DNA of 64,000 bases from Gliomastix tumulicola. Lineage: Eukaryota; Ascomycota; Sordariomycetes; Hypocreales; Bionectriaceae. This document shows positions 53,969-64,000 of the stretch, piece by piece (the stretch's first letter is position 1; each line of letters opens with the position of its first letter). Location: NCBI GenBank assembly GCA_001599755.1, contig BCHX01000003.1, positions 4,921,782 to 4,985,781 on the forward strand, in the 5' to 3' direction. A program made the position numbers and the translations under genes. The notes under the pieces were generated by a model. The model was not told where the DNA came from and made no database searches. It saw only the letters and a program-made list of their open reading frames with translations.

Positions 53969-56470
53969 TTGAAAGATCAATTATTCAGACCTTTAGAATC
54001 ACCCTTATCCTCTTTTCATTCTCCTACGCCATCTATCGCGCCATCTCCCGCTCCTCAAAGTAACCACCCTCGCTTTCCAACCATCGCAGACCAGCTAGCA
54101 GTCCTCCCAACGGCAGATCAGTTGACGGGTCTAACGATAGAACAACTACCTCAAATCAAGATCAGGCAGGACCATTATATACTTACAGACTAACTGCATC
54201 AGTCAGGGAGGTTCAAACAGTCCTGGGTCTAGTCACACGGCTACTATTTGACTATCTCTCAGCATCCCAAGTTCCCCCCAGGCACCCAACTATAGCGGTG
54301 CAGACAATGTGATAATGCGAGGAACCAAGCAGCTGGCCTCTTCCATACAGCATTAACTTTAAATGTAATTAACCACCTTCAAGATGCTCATCGAATTAGC
54401 CCCGAAGGCCCAATGGTTGGACCGGCGGCCATGGGCTCACACGACATCGGCAACCTAATGAATACAGCAGCGGCTGCTTCTCCCGCCTCCACGCAAGTTA
54501 TCGCTGCAACGGCAGATTAGTTCAACAACACCCTCGTCGACTAGATAGTCTCCTTAAACCTCCCTCTCACCATTGTTGAAAGCCCTCTATTCCACGACCT
54601 TTTCAAGGCCCTAAGAGAGGTGGCGCTATATTGCCTGCCTAGCTCTTCATAGATAATCCACAACCACATTAAGATCCAATTCAACGCGAAGAAAAAGGAG
54701 GTCGCCAAAGCCCTTGCTAATGCTAAGTTAATAATCAACCTATCCTTTAATAGATGGACTTCAACAAATAATAGAGGCATCCTTAGAGTGTATACACACT
54801 ATTTTACAAAGGAGGGGTTATATAATAACACCCTCATTAGGTTCTGGCAGATTAAAGGCAACCACACAGGTAAAAATATAGCATAGTATGTCCACGAGGT
54901 GTGCCAAGACTATAACCTCGACCTATTAAAGATTAGGTTTTTCATACTTAACAACATCTTGTCAAACAATACCTATATTCAGGCCTTTTTAGCAGCTCTT
55001 TGAGGTACCTGGTCACAACACCAGGTTTAATAAGAGGCCAAGACACGAAGACTTCAGTATTAGGCCTACATCATGAATTTAGTCGCAAAAACACTACTAT
55101 TTTCGCCTAAAAAAAAACCACCTAGAACCACTCAAGGTGGGATGAATACTATACCTATAGATAGCCCTGGATCTAATAATTATAATAATACTAATATCTT
55201 TAGTATCTAGCGTGCTTATAATACTGTGAGGCAGCTACATAGTATTATCTCCTTTATCTAAGCTTCACCGTAGAGGCATGACAAGTTTCAACGCTTTATC
55301 TCAGATGAAAGAGACCATCTTATCACCAAACAATAAGAGACCGACTTTAAACTTCTTAAGACCCTTCATATATTAATTACACTTTAAATAAATAATACCA
55401 TGCGTTGGAATTCCACCTATACAATAATCTAGAGAGCTTTAAAGCTATAGACCCCAGTATAGGCGTGGCAAGATCACATGGCCAATGAGACTAAAGAAGC
55501 GTAAAGGCTGCCCGCCGAAGACCACCTTAATCCTGACGATTAGGCCTTCCTCACGGAAGTTCAAGCCCTCCTCAAGCCCTTTAAGAGTTAGACCTTAAAG
55601 TTTAAGTCACAGAGCCCTAGGCTACTATACTTTATGTAGCCAAGCTACTATAAGTTGCTAGGCCACCTAAAGTAGCATCTAAGATATCACGAGGAAGGCA
55701 ATCCAACTACTATATAATAGGCCTTTTTCAGAGACCAGGCTCTGCCTTCTATTATGCAGTTAGATAGCTTCCCTCCTCGCGAGCGGCCTTACAAGGTCTA
55801 GCTTTATAGCCTGATTAAAGATGCTATTAAGAAGCTAGAAAAATACAAGGATCTGCTTAACCTAACGCCTACCTATTAGGCTACTATATTCCTACATCCA
55901 GGGCTTCAAAAGGAAGACATTCAGAAGCTTGATCTATCATGGCTAGAGATCAGCGAGAAGATAACCCAGTTTAAAGGCTTCACATAAAGGTAGGCTAACC
56001 TCATATCTTAGACGCCGCATATAACACTATCCTCAACGGGGGGCTATTCTACCTCACCTACGCCACCTAAGACAACTAGACCAGGACTATTTAATAAATT
56101 TATACCTTCTCAAGGTCTAAGTATAAGTTTCACACTCTCTAATGAGGTTAAGTAGTATCTAGGGCTAAGTGACATCACCCTGCTAAAGGGAGGTGTCATG
56201 GCCTGGTGGAGGGATTAAAAGCAGCGTTTTCCTACATTATATCATATAGCGATTAATATTCTAGCTATACCAGCAGAGTCTACAGAGGTTAAACGCCTAT
56301 TTAGCAAGGCAGGGCTTCTATTAAGCGATTAGCAGTAGTCTCTCTTACCTAAGACGCTTAAGATAATCCTTTGCCTCTACAGTTGGTTTAGGGCTTCTAG
56401 CATATCTAGCCTAGCTAAGCCTCCTTAGATAATCAATTTAATTTAAAGCAATTCAATTCAATTCTATTCT
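53969..56470 (+). pseudogene. hAT transposase pseudogene
   Basis: An initial open frame at 53969-54193 (MKDQLFRPLE start, Pro/Ser-rich N-terminus) is followed by transposase homology in pieces up to about 56400, broken by many stop codons. The acidic residue expected in the (S)FDxWTS-type block is Asn at 54749-54751, and the DNA-N motif further on reads LNN. No single frame covers it. Extent approximate. Confidence 0.75.
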
Positions 56471-56532
56471 TCGAGAAATCAATTCAATTTAATTCCCTAT
56501 CTCAAAGGACCTAATCCGGATTTTTTTCGAAT

Positions 56533-56556
56533 TGATTTGGATTAATTAAAGCCCTG
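56533..56556 (-). repeat. Right terminal inverted repeat of the hAT element
   Basis: Read on the minus strand it begins CAGGGCTTTAATTAATCC, the partner of the left end. Confidence 0.9.
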
Positions 56557-56564
56557 GTGAATGG
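56557..56564. repeat. Right target-site duplication of the hAT element (8 bp)
   Basis: GTGAATGG directly after the right terminal repeat, identical to 53577-53584. Confidence 0.9.
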
Positions 56565-57061
56565 GTGACCCTCCAGCCGGCCACTGACGAGATGGCAAGG
56601 GGAGAGACCCTCCCCTCAAGCCAAGGCCCCTCCCCACCCCAAAAGAGGGATCTGCGGAACGCCTGTAGCGAGGACATGTACCTGGTACGGCCGCCGCGGA
56701 CTGGGAGAGGAGGAGGCAGGCAGACAGACATGGGAATGTGAGGAGGAGTGATGGATGGATGAGTGCCGGCCGCACACCCACCCTCTTTTTTTTTGATTAC
56801 TGCCTCTGCCCATCGCAGGACCGTTGCTGATTGATGATGCGTGAGCAGCAGCAGAAGCAGCAAACAAACAAAAGAGCCCTGCGTCAGGCATCCACAGACA
56901 GACGTGCACTCGGTCAAGGACCGCAGGCAGGGGATGGCAACGCACCACCATTACGTAGGGATGGGATAGGCATGTTGTTTGTCGACGACTCGCTGCCGAA
57001 AAGGGGTCTTTTCTTACCACCGGCACATATCATAGTAGCATTCCTGCTTTTGTATTATGCA

Positions 57062-57090
57062 GGTGGTGGTGGTGGTGGTGGTGGTGGTGG
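57062..57090. repeat. (GGT)n microsatellite
   Basis: Nine to ten GGT units in the gene desert. Confidence 0.95.
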
Positions 57091-57471
57091 CCCATGGGCA
57101 AACCGGGCTTTGCTACTCCCTCCAGGGATGCAATTCTTGCTTTTCCAGACGGTGAGCCGCCCAGTTCCCATCCCTCCTCCTCCTCGGAAGGGCCTCTTGT
57201 ACAGGGTACAACGACGTGCCTCCTCCCGCAATCGCTTGGCTCGCGGCTTGGCTGCTGGGCAGGGTGCAGACTGCAGAGGGCGTGATTACACAAACGGGGC
57301 GGGCTCTCGCTGGAGCTGCTGGGCGCTGGGACAGAATGTGTTAGCGGCCTCTTGGCGGCCCTGCTGAAACTATTTCCAAATTCCCTCTTTTCCTTCCATG
57401 CCTGTTGCCCAGGTGGAATCCACCCAGTCTCCCCCAAGTAAGCCTGAGAGATGATGACTCGTGCAGACAAC

Positions 57472-57473
57472 AG

Positions 57474-57500
<27 letters not shown>
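57472..57500. repeat. (CA)n microsatellite
   Basis: About fourteen CA units. Confidence 0.95.
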
Positions 57501-57504
<4 letters not shown>

Positions 57505-58100
57505 GACGCTCACACCCCCCACAATCCCATCTGGCGCACATGACGGATGGGGGACCCTTTATTCCATTTCCCCTTCTTCGCGCATTCTTTCCTCTGAGCC
57601 CCGGGTGGTGGTGTGTAGCCCCATCCCAGTTGCTCCTCTTCAGAGCGTACATACCGCCTCTTCGGCCGGCGCAACTGTCTGCCCTTTTTCGTTGGCTAGA
57701 CCCCGCCCGAGCTTGTCTGTTTTGTGTGTATAAGGGGCCGTGCACATGATGCCCGTGTGTGTGGGTGTGCGTGCATGCGTCACAGTCACAGTCACCGTCA
57801 CCGTCGACCTTCCCTCCGCCAGAAAGCATTTCCCCTAGCCGACGAATCGAAAGGCGCGCGCGCGCGTGGCACTCTGCAACCCTTTATTGACCAACAGCAG
57901 GGTCCATCCCTCCTCCCCTCTCCTCGTGTGTGTGATTCGATAAAGGCCCCTTGACGTGCCAGCCAGCAGCCCCAGCAAAACCGATCTCAGCTGGGGTCGT
58001 GATGGGATGCTGCATTCCGTTTCACAACTGACAGTCCCCATTGACGAAGGACGGGGCACGAGAAAGGGGACAGACAGACAGACAAGCACAGACAGACACG

Positions 58101-58120
58101 GGAGAGAGAGAGAGAGAGAG
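58101..58120. repeat. (GA)n microsatellite
   Basis: About ten GA units, preceded by a GACA repeat. Confidence 0.95.
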
Positions 58121-60464
58121 ACCGCCGGTGTGAGGGAAAACAGAGACCTTCTGATGTCATGGCGCCGGTACAAAGGGTAATGATCGTCGCCCTTGCAGAG
58201 CGGCTGGGTTGATTATGAAACCGAGGAGCAGCGACCGCCCCCTCCTTGCAATTCTGGGGGAAAATTACGAGCCGACGGACGGGCTTTTGGCTTGCTTCGA
58301 CGTGACGGGTAGAGGACGGCTATGCAAAAGGCAGACGCCACACCCATCTTCCACAACATCCCACTCCACGGACGGGTTGGCTCTCCTGCTAGCATGGAAC
58401 AACGAGAACAACCATCACACTTCAGCTTCCCGAAAAAAGGGGAGGGGGGCGGTACAGCTGGAAATAGACATCGTGACATGCATCACCTCGAGGATGGGGG
58501 TAGAGCATTAAGGCGCAGAGCGAAATCCTCCAGGAATTGGCCATCTCCGTCCCTTCCGCCCTTTTTCTCTTGTCGCCGCTGTTGACCCCCAACCTCTGGC
58601 CCCAAGAACCAGTGGGAAAAAAGGCAAGAGAAAGAGGTGTGTGTGTGCCACGTGAGAGCCCCGGCGTCGACTTGGCGCGGCTGCATCCATCCGCCCGCCC
58701 TTTTCTCACCCTCTGTCGTCTCTTCTTCTATTCGATTCTGTCGCTGGATCAGCCCAGCTTGTTGTCTTTTTCCCGCCTATCCCTCATTTCATCCCTTCTC
58801 CTCCTCACCGACCGACGTACGTACACATACATACAAGCATGCGTTCCGTATATGTCGCACGCGCCGATCTTTCACCCCGTTCTACTCCCCCGGTTTCTCA
58901 GCAAGTTGGATGAGAGACACTGTGCGGGCGGATTTGCTGACCCCGTCACGTCTCCTGTTTCTCCTGGCCGATTGTTACCGCTTCCGACCTGGAAATATCA
59001 TCATCCTCACGCCAGCACACACACAACACACAACGGAGCCAGAGGGAGAAGAAAAGTGTCGGCTGTCGGGGGCGGAACGGTAAAATTGGGATCTGTCGTG
59101 TCTTTTTGTCGGTCAACGAATCCCCCCCCTCGTCAGGAGAACGGAGACAAGCACAGTCGTCCTTGCGCCGAGCCTCCTCGTCTTGGACGGACGGGATTGA
59201 TCGGCCTTGGCCCTCTTTCTTGGTCCTGCTGGAACCTGTCACACGGTCCTCCGCCGCCGCCTTTCCCCCCCTCCCAGCGTGACTTTTCTTGACCTGTTAG
59301 CGAGTTAAAACCTGACGATATGGTGGCTTGCTTCTTCCTCCCTTCCCCACCGCCGATCAGCGTCCTGCGGAACTGGACTGACTTGACACCCCCCCCCTTC
59401 TCTCCTCTTTTTCAGTCTGCCTCTCTCTTCCACTGCGGACGCCTTGCCAAGTGGCACACGTCTTGCTTGCTATATTGAGGGTATTACGAGCGGGAGGGAT
59501 ACGCTGACTGGGCATGCATGGGTGCGGCGCTCCGCTTGTTCATTCTCCCAATCGTTTGCTTGGCTATGACCTGTCTCGTCTTGTCTTGCCTGTTCTCCCC
59601 TCTCACGACAACCTCATCTAGGTCCGATGCCCGTTCTCCGTCGAGTTCCTCTTTTTGGTATGGTGATCCGACGATGGAGGGGGCGATCGACGACGACGAC
59701 GACTCTCACCGCAAAGTCACGCCAGCTCAACTGGACAGGCTCCAGCTGTCGGTTCAACGAATGGGTTGCCCTGTGCGATCACCTCGTCGGTCGTATTCAC
59801 CGTGTCGACGATCGCTTCACTTGTGACCCCGTCCCCCCGTCGGCCCTTTACCTCTGCACACACGTGCCCCCGAGGCAGACGAATAAGCTAGGTCTGTCTG
59901 ATCGTCCCTGTGACATGCTCCCAAGTCCATGATTGGGCCCGCGTCTCACTTCATCTCAGTCATCCTGTCTGTGTAACTGCTACGTGCCATCCATCCATCG
60001 GCGGGGGAGCGAGACAAGGCGACACCTCATCTGTCCATCTAAGACAACGCACGCACGCACGCACGCACGGCACAGCCCTTTTGACGATTTCTCCCATCTC
60101 GGGGACCATTCCCTCCGGACTTGCCCTTCCATGCCTACAGAGAACAGACGGAAGACAGGTTAGATTGCCCCATAAATGTACCCCGTCGTTGACGCCATCG
60201 ATTCGCAGTGCTTCGTCTACAAGCGTCTACAAGGACAGCATAGCACCGTAAAGGAAGATTCTTGGAATTGCTCTCGTGACGAGATGATCGCTGGGAAGGA
60301 AGCGTAGGCTTGTAGAAAAGTGCTGCTTATTATGAAATGGTCTTGGAAGGGGCCAACCCTTTCTCCGGTCCCGGGTACTTTACGAAAGTGATCTGCAGAG
60401 GCCGAGCCACCCACCCCCCCCTTTCCCCTCCTCGGGGAAATAGCATGTGCTTTTCTGCCCAGTT

Positions 60465-60465
<1 letters not shown>

Positions 60466-60500
<35 letters not shown>
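60466..60500. repeat. (GT)n microsatellite
   Basis: About seventeen GT units. Confidence 0.95.
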
Positions 60501-60501
<1 letters not shown>

Positions 60502-62100
60502 CATGTCTGGGCGACTTAGAATGCGAGTAGAAGGGGTCCCTTGGTGGCGAATTCACCTGCCATGGCTGCAGCTGCGCCCGCACTTGTGTCGTATGACTTG
60601 CAGGACGGACGGGATTGTCAGTTCACGTGAGTTTGACTCAGGGAGAAATGCCCGTTTTCTCCAGATCGGGGACGGAGTGAGTGAGTGCTCTGGGGAATGA
60701 CTTGGTCTATGACATAGGTGAGACGGCCGTGTGTCTTGGTCACTGCCCTGTCAGGTTTGTCCCCCTTTTATCGGCCCCCGGGCGTCATGGACATGCCGAC
60801 CGTAGAGGGCAATAGTGAGGCTGGGCGTCGATAGCCTCGATTACAGGCGGCCATTCACCGACACCATGGGGCCAATAGTCTCTACGGAACCTCGAAATCT
60901 CGAGGCGCCCTCGTCATCGACTTTTCAAATTACGGACTGGCACTCCGTAGCAAGGGTGCTGCTGCTTTGACAGTTGACAGGTACCCGATATCAGCTGATT
61001 ACAGGATAGACGACCGGGGTTTACGTCGCTAGTGAAGGGTAGCTTGTCGCCTTGTGGCAAGGATGGCCTGGCGAAAGGGGGCTCAGGGTTAGCCTCGTTC
61101 AGAGTTGGAACGGGGTCTTTCTGACTCGCGTTCGGCTGGGGATCCTGACTGACAGGTTGAACTGGTTCAACGGGATCGCGATGGACGGGAACTGATTTGG
61201 GGTAGGAGACAGAGGGGGATTCGGTGTTTGTCGAGATTGACAATTAGACCGAGGCGAAGGGAGACACGCGTTATGTGATGTGTTGTGACAGAGCCCCATG
61301 AATGTGCTCAACCGGTGCATGCAGGTACCAAAAGTTGGACGGTAGAGAATCAAACTACCTCGTTACATCTACGGGTAACACTGCATTATTTGTGACTTTT
61401 GGATTCAATTTGAACGCCTATGAAGACCAGAGTATCATCGATGGGTGTTAATCTTGCCTCGACACAGTGATGAAACAACAACAACATGGAGAGAAGTTCG
61501 TCTGGGTAAGAGACCCAAAATTTCCTAAACCACGCTGCTGTGTGTCTTTCTATAACATTTGAATTCAACACCCTAATACTATGGGATACACAACTGGGAG
61601 AGTTCAAGAGAGAACACCGCCGTTCGATGCCACCCGTTATGTCTCTAGGGAACCATGTCGATGCACAAATCACTTCATGACGGTTGAATTTATAAGTGCA
61701 ATATTTCAAGTTATGAATGTTGTCGCCATAGAAGTTGTCAAGCGTAGGGCTACCGCTGAACTCACAAAACAGCCGGATGAACTGCCCTGTGGACGGCATC
61801 CAGACGCCAGATATGGCATACTTCGTCCTGAGGGAATGTAACGAGATCCAAGTTCCATCATATCAAACCAAGTTCATATACAGTGAAGACGCATCCTACT
61901 TTAGCCCAAGAGATATATCAGCGACGGGATGGCGAGTTTTCTCCTTAGGGAACTCATCCCATAGAGCGATCCGTGGTTTCCTAACAGTAGCCCAAATGAA
62001 GTCGACAGATGACACATCTCTTGATGTACAGGTCTGGCTGAATACTGGAGTGTTCTTGATATAAATCTTTTATCAAGAAGAGTCACTTCCCCTCAATCCC

Positions 62101-62868
62101 TTACTCCTTCCACCCATCACCAGCACCCAGCATCCAGTTCACGCCAACCAGCGTCAACCCATGCTTCTCAACAAACGCCGCCGGATCAAACGACCGCCTC
62201 TGCACGAACTCCTCCCCGCCGACGTCCTCCTTGTTCACATTCTTGAAGCTCTCCGGCTCCCGGAAGAGCAGGAAGAGGTACCGGTGAGGCGCGGACCTGT
62301 CAACACATCAGCACACCTCTAACTATTCCGGCCAAAACTAGAGGAGATGGGGGAGGAGGGGACGAAGGGAGGAACATACTCATCCTTGGGCCCGGGGCCG
62401 AGATACTCGGTCAAAGCAGGCCTCGTCTCGGCGACGACGGCCTCGGCGTCCTTGAGCGGCTGCAGACCGGCGAGCACCCAGTGTCTCCAGAAGGCGAACT
62501 TGGGGTCATCTGGCGTCGGGGCATCAGGGTCGACGAGAAGCAGGGTGTACGACGTCCCGTCAGCGGCTCCAGCCTGCAAAAGTTTTCCATCATCAGCAAA
62601 CTTCCTTCATCTCGTTGCATCCCGGTGTCATCTCCGAGGACGAGAGGAGGGGGAAAGGCACCTCTTTCTCGAAGCGAATCGACGGCGCAACCTTGCACTC
62701 GGACGCCCTGAACAGATTTCCAAGCTCCAGCGCCCGCCCACCAAACGCGACGTCGAGCTTGGTCGTGGGCTTGAAGGACGCGGGGATGAGAGACGCGGCG
62801 GAGCCCGGGACGAGGTTCGCCTTCTCGAGGGTGGAGAGGAGGGACTGCGTGTGTTCTTCTAGAGACAT
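62101..62868 (-). CDS. Phosphatidylethanolamine-binding protein (PEBP), TFS1-like
   Basis: Three exons, 62662-62868, 62380-62573 and 62101-62296, with introns of 88 nt (donor GTGCCT, acceptor TTTGCAG) and 83 nt (donor GTATGT, acceptor TTGACAG), all in phase; 198 residues. The PEBP signature is clear: TSYTLLLVDPDAPTPDDPKF followed by WRHWVLAG, then EYLGPGP and, across the second junction, SAPHRYLFLLFREP, which form the anion-binding pocket. The N-terminal SLIPASFKPTTKLDVAFGG block and the C-terminal FDPAAFVEKHGL then VGVNWML are typical of fungal carboxypeptidase Y inhibitor (TFS1/Ic)-like proteins. Likely cytosolic or vacuolar; may inhibit serine carboxypeptidases or modulate Ras signalling, by analogy only. 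Confidence 0.93.
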
Positions 62869-63304
62869 CTTGTCTGTTCTGGGATGACTGCGTAGCTGGA
62901 TTGGAGGGTTTGACGAAAGAAGAATGCGGAAGAAAAGAAAGAAATGTTTTCATGAAAGGCAGTGCGAGTGAGGTCAATATCGTAAGTAGGCACCTACTGG
63001 AGTCGGCAATGGCGACGTCTGACTGGTGGAAGAATTTCGTCATCGGATTCATCCACAGCCGGAACCACATTATGCGGTACAGCGCCGGATAACTACGTGC
63101 CTTACTTTGTGCTGGAAAGACGACTGTGAGATACAGGGCACGGATAATGGATGCGGGCGCTCATCAAGGTATCATTTGATACGCGGGCAAGTATGGCATG
63201 CCCCTGCAAGTACTACTAGTAGTAGGTATGTAGCTCAGGCTATGTCAAGACACAATGCACAGTTCAATGTTCCATATATACGTCAGGACCACGACGCGAG
63301 ACAT
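62869..63304. other. Intergenic between PEBP and phospholipase C genes
   Basis: The upstream region of the PEBP gene and the 3' region of the phospholipase C gene. No further feature seen. Confidence 0.6.
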
Positions 63305-64000
63305 CTACGCATCCTCAATCTCAAACCTCGCGAGCACCGAGCACTTCGTGTCCCTGCCCTTGAGATCCAGCATCTGGAAGAAACTCCAGCCCGGCGTCAC
63401 GTAGTCGAGTCGCACCGCCAGCGCCGCGAACATCGGGTTCCTAGCCCAGCTCTCGTCGCTCTTAATCAACATGCGCACGAACACGAGCTCGCTGTCGTCG
63501 TACTCCCACTCGAGGACCTCGTCCCACACGGGGTCCGTAGGCGGCGGGTTCTCCCCCTTGTGCAGAAAGCCCAGCCTGTGCTGCCGGTAGGGACTGGTCT
63601 TACGCTTAGGCGGATCGTCCGAGAGGGAGCCTGGGTGGTACAGGGTGCAGGTGAGGTACGGCCGGATCGAGTCGGCCTCGAGCTCGCTGTCGTGGAGCGG
63701 GATGTCCGTCGCGCCGGCCACGTGGAGTCGGAGCTTCTTCTTCTTTCCTTCCCTGCCTAGCTGGCCCGAGCCGCCGGCACGCAGAGCAGCGGGCTTGAGA
63801 ACATAACCATCGGTGCCTGAGAAGAGCGCGTCGTTCAGCTGGTTGCTCGTGCCGAACGTCTGCCAGTTGAGGGCGCAGATCTGGGCGCCCAGACCCCAGA
63901 AGGGCACCGGCTTCAGGTTCGATGAGGCAATGCGTGTGCCCTTGGGGAAGACGCGCATGAGGTGGCGCGAGTTGTGCACGGAGATGGGCACCGTCTGAGC
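63305..64000 (-). CDS. Phosphoinositide-specific phospholipase C, C-terminal part (partial)
   Basis: The minus-strand frame is open to the window edge, so the N-terminal part (EF-hand and X domain) lies outside. 232 codons are visible, ending with FEIEDA. The visible part starts inside the Y half of the catalytic barrel: HNSRHLMRVFPKGTRIASSN, then VPFWGLGAQICALNWQTFG and NDALFSGTDGYVLKPAALR, the usual end of the PLC-Y domain. A C2 domain follows (KKKLRLHVAGATDIPL, PYLTCTLYHP, DPVWDEVLEWEYDDSELVFVRMLI split by variable loops, ending with GWSFFQMLDLKG). The enzyme cleaves phosphatidylinositol 4,5-bisphosphate to IP3 and diacylglycerol at the plasma membrane in a calcium-dependent way. Confidence 0.95.
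   Translation of the reverse strand, partial: AQTVPISVHNSRHLMRVFPKGTRIASSNLKPVPFWGLGAQICALNWQTFGTSNQLNDALFSGTDGYVLKPAALRAGGSGQLGREGKKKKLRLHVAGATDIPLHDSELEADSIRPYLTCTLYHPGSLSDDPPKRKTSPYRQHRLGFLHKGENPPPTDPVWDEVLEWEYDDSELVFVRMLIKSDESWARNPMFAALAVRLDYVTPGWSFFQMLDLKGRDTKCSVLARFEIEDA

Larger units (their letters stand above)
53585..56556 (+). mobile_element. hAT-superfamily DNA transposon, complete ends, transposase degraded (RIP-like)
   Basis: A 2972-bp AT-rich island in GC-rich surroundings, bounded by 24-bp terminal inverted repeats and an 8-bp duplication, the hallmark of hAT elements. AATTCAATTC-like subterminal motifs crowd both ends. Plus-strand translation shows transposase remains: near 54737-54765 a LSFNRWTS block (an hAT catalytic-Asp region, here Asn), then KGNHTGKNIA, and near 56201-56320 the C-terminal dimerisation region with AWWRD, ILAIPAEST and KRLFSKAGLLLS. 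Several in-frame TAG/TAA codons interrupt it (for example after KGNHTGKNIA and after AWWRD). They fit C-to-T changes of Gln codons, as RIP would cause. It cannot encode an active transposase. The clear ends and intact duplication suggest a fairly recent insertion followed by mutation. Confidence 0.92.
56565..62100. other. Gene desert, 5.5 kb, microsatellite-rich
   Basis: No recognisable gene on either strand. Long C/T-rich plus-strand segments (for example 58690-58830, 59300-59420) and several microsatellites listed separately. The part from about 61380 to 62064 has a more balanced composition and frames of 86-137 codons on both strands, without recognisable motifs or splice support; it may be a relic. 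Confidence 0.5.

Noticed and set aside
63026..63760. 244-codon plus-strand frame over the phospholipase C gene
   Set aside because: Antisense shadow; the minus strand encodes PLC-Y and C2 domains.

Overview
The window looks like nuclear DNA of a filamentous ascomycete (Pezizomycotina). Genes are split by short introns (mostly 48-130 nt) with GTRNGT-type donors, CTRAC/CTAAC-like branch sites and YAG acceptors. Promoters carry pyrimidine tracts. The gene set is typical of the group: a HET-domain protein, a secreted LPMO-like protein, a CE3 esterase, a small-subunit catalase and MYND and lipocalin-like proteins. A DNA transposon shows C-to-T/G-to-A decay of the kind left by RIP (repeat-induced point mutation). 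I cannot name the genus.

Layout. 1-16.8 kb is gene-rich: an HchA-type DJ-1 protein, a hypothetical gene, a HET-domain gene, two alpha/beta hydrolases, a D-2-hydroxyacid dehydrogenase, a MYND zinc-finger gene, a five-exon gene for a small AA16-like LPMO, and an acidic hypothetical protein. 19.9-21.5 kb holds an atypical Ras-like GTPase. 21.5-31.6 kb is poor in recognisable genes. It holds dispersed and tandem short repeats, including a hairpin-forming 52-53 bp unit, two promoter-like TATA/CT signatures and two tentative spliced ORFs. 31.6-50.5 kb is gene-rich again: CE3 esterase, a 17-exon homocitrate-synthase-like gene, catalase, lipocalin-like protein, secreted M20 peptidase, methylthioribose-1-phosphate isomerase, TRAPPII subunit TRS130, GNAT acetyltransferase and a SCOC-like coiled-coil protein. 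50.5-62.1 kb is a microsatellite-rich gene desert interrupted by one complete but dead hAT transposon (TIRs plus 8-bp target duplication). At the right edge lie a PEBP/TFS1-like gene and the 3' part of a phosphoinositide-specific phospholipase C gene.

The genes do not form an obvious pathway cluster. Conserved housekeeping functions (methionine salvage, TRAPPII trafficking, phosphoinositide signalling) sit beside accessory secreted enzymes and a self-recognition gene. The most unusual locus is the homocitrate-synthase-like gene at 32757-34923. It keeps the family fold signature along its length, but it is split by 16 introns with microexons of 16, 19 and 21 nt. It has lost the Arg of the DRE motif and one metal-binding His, and it has one exon junction that stays in frame only through a weak donor. 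It is either a decaying paralogue or a repurposed non-catalytic protein. Exon structures were worked out by hand from splice signals and frame continuity; family assignments come from recognised motifs, without database searches.
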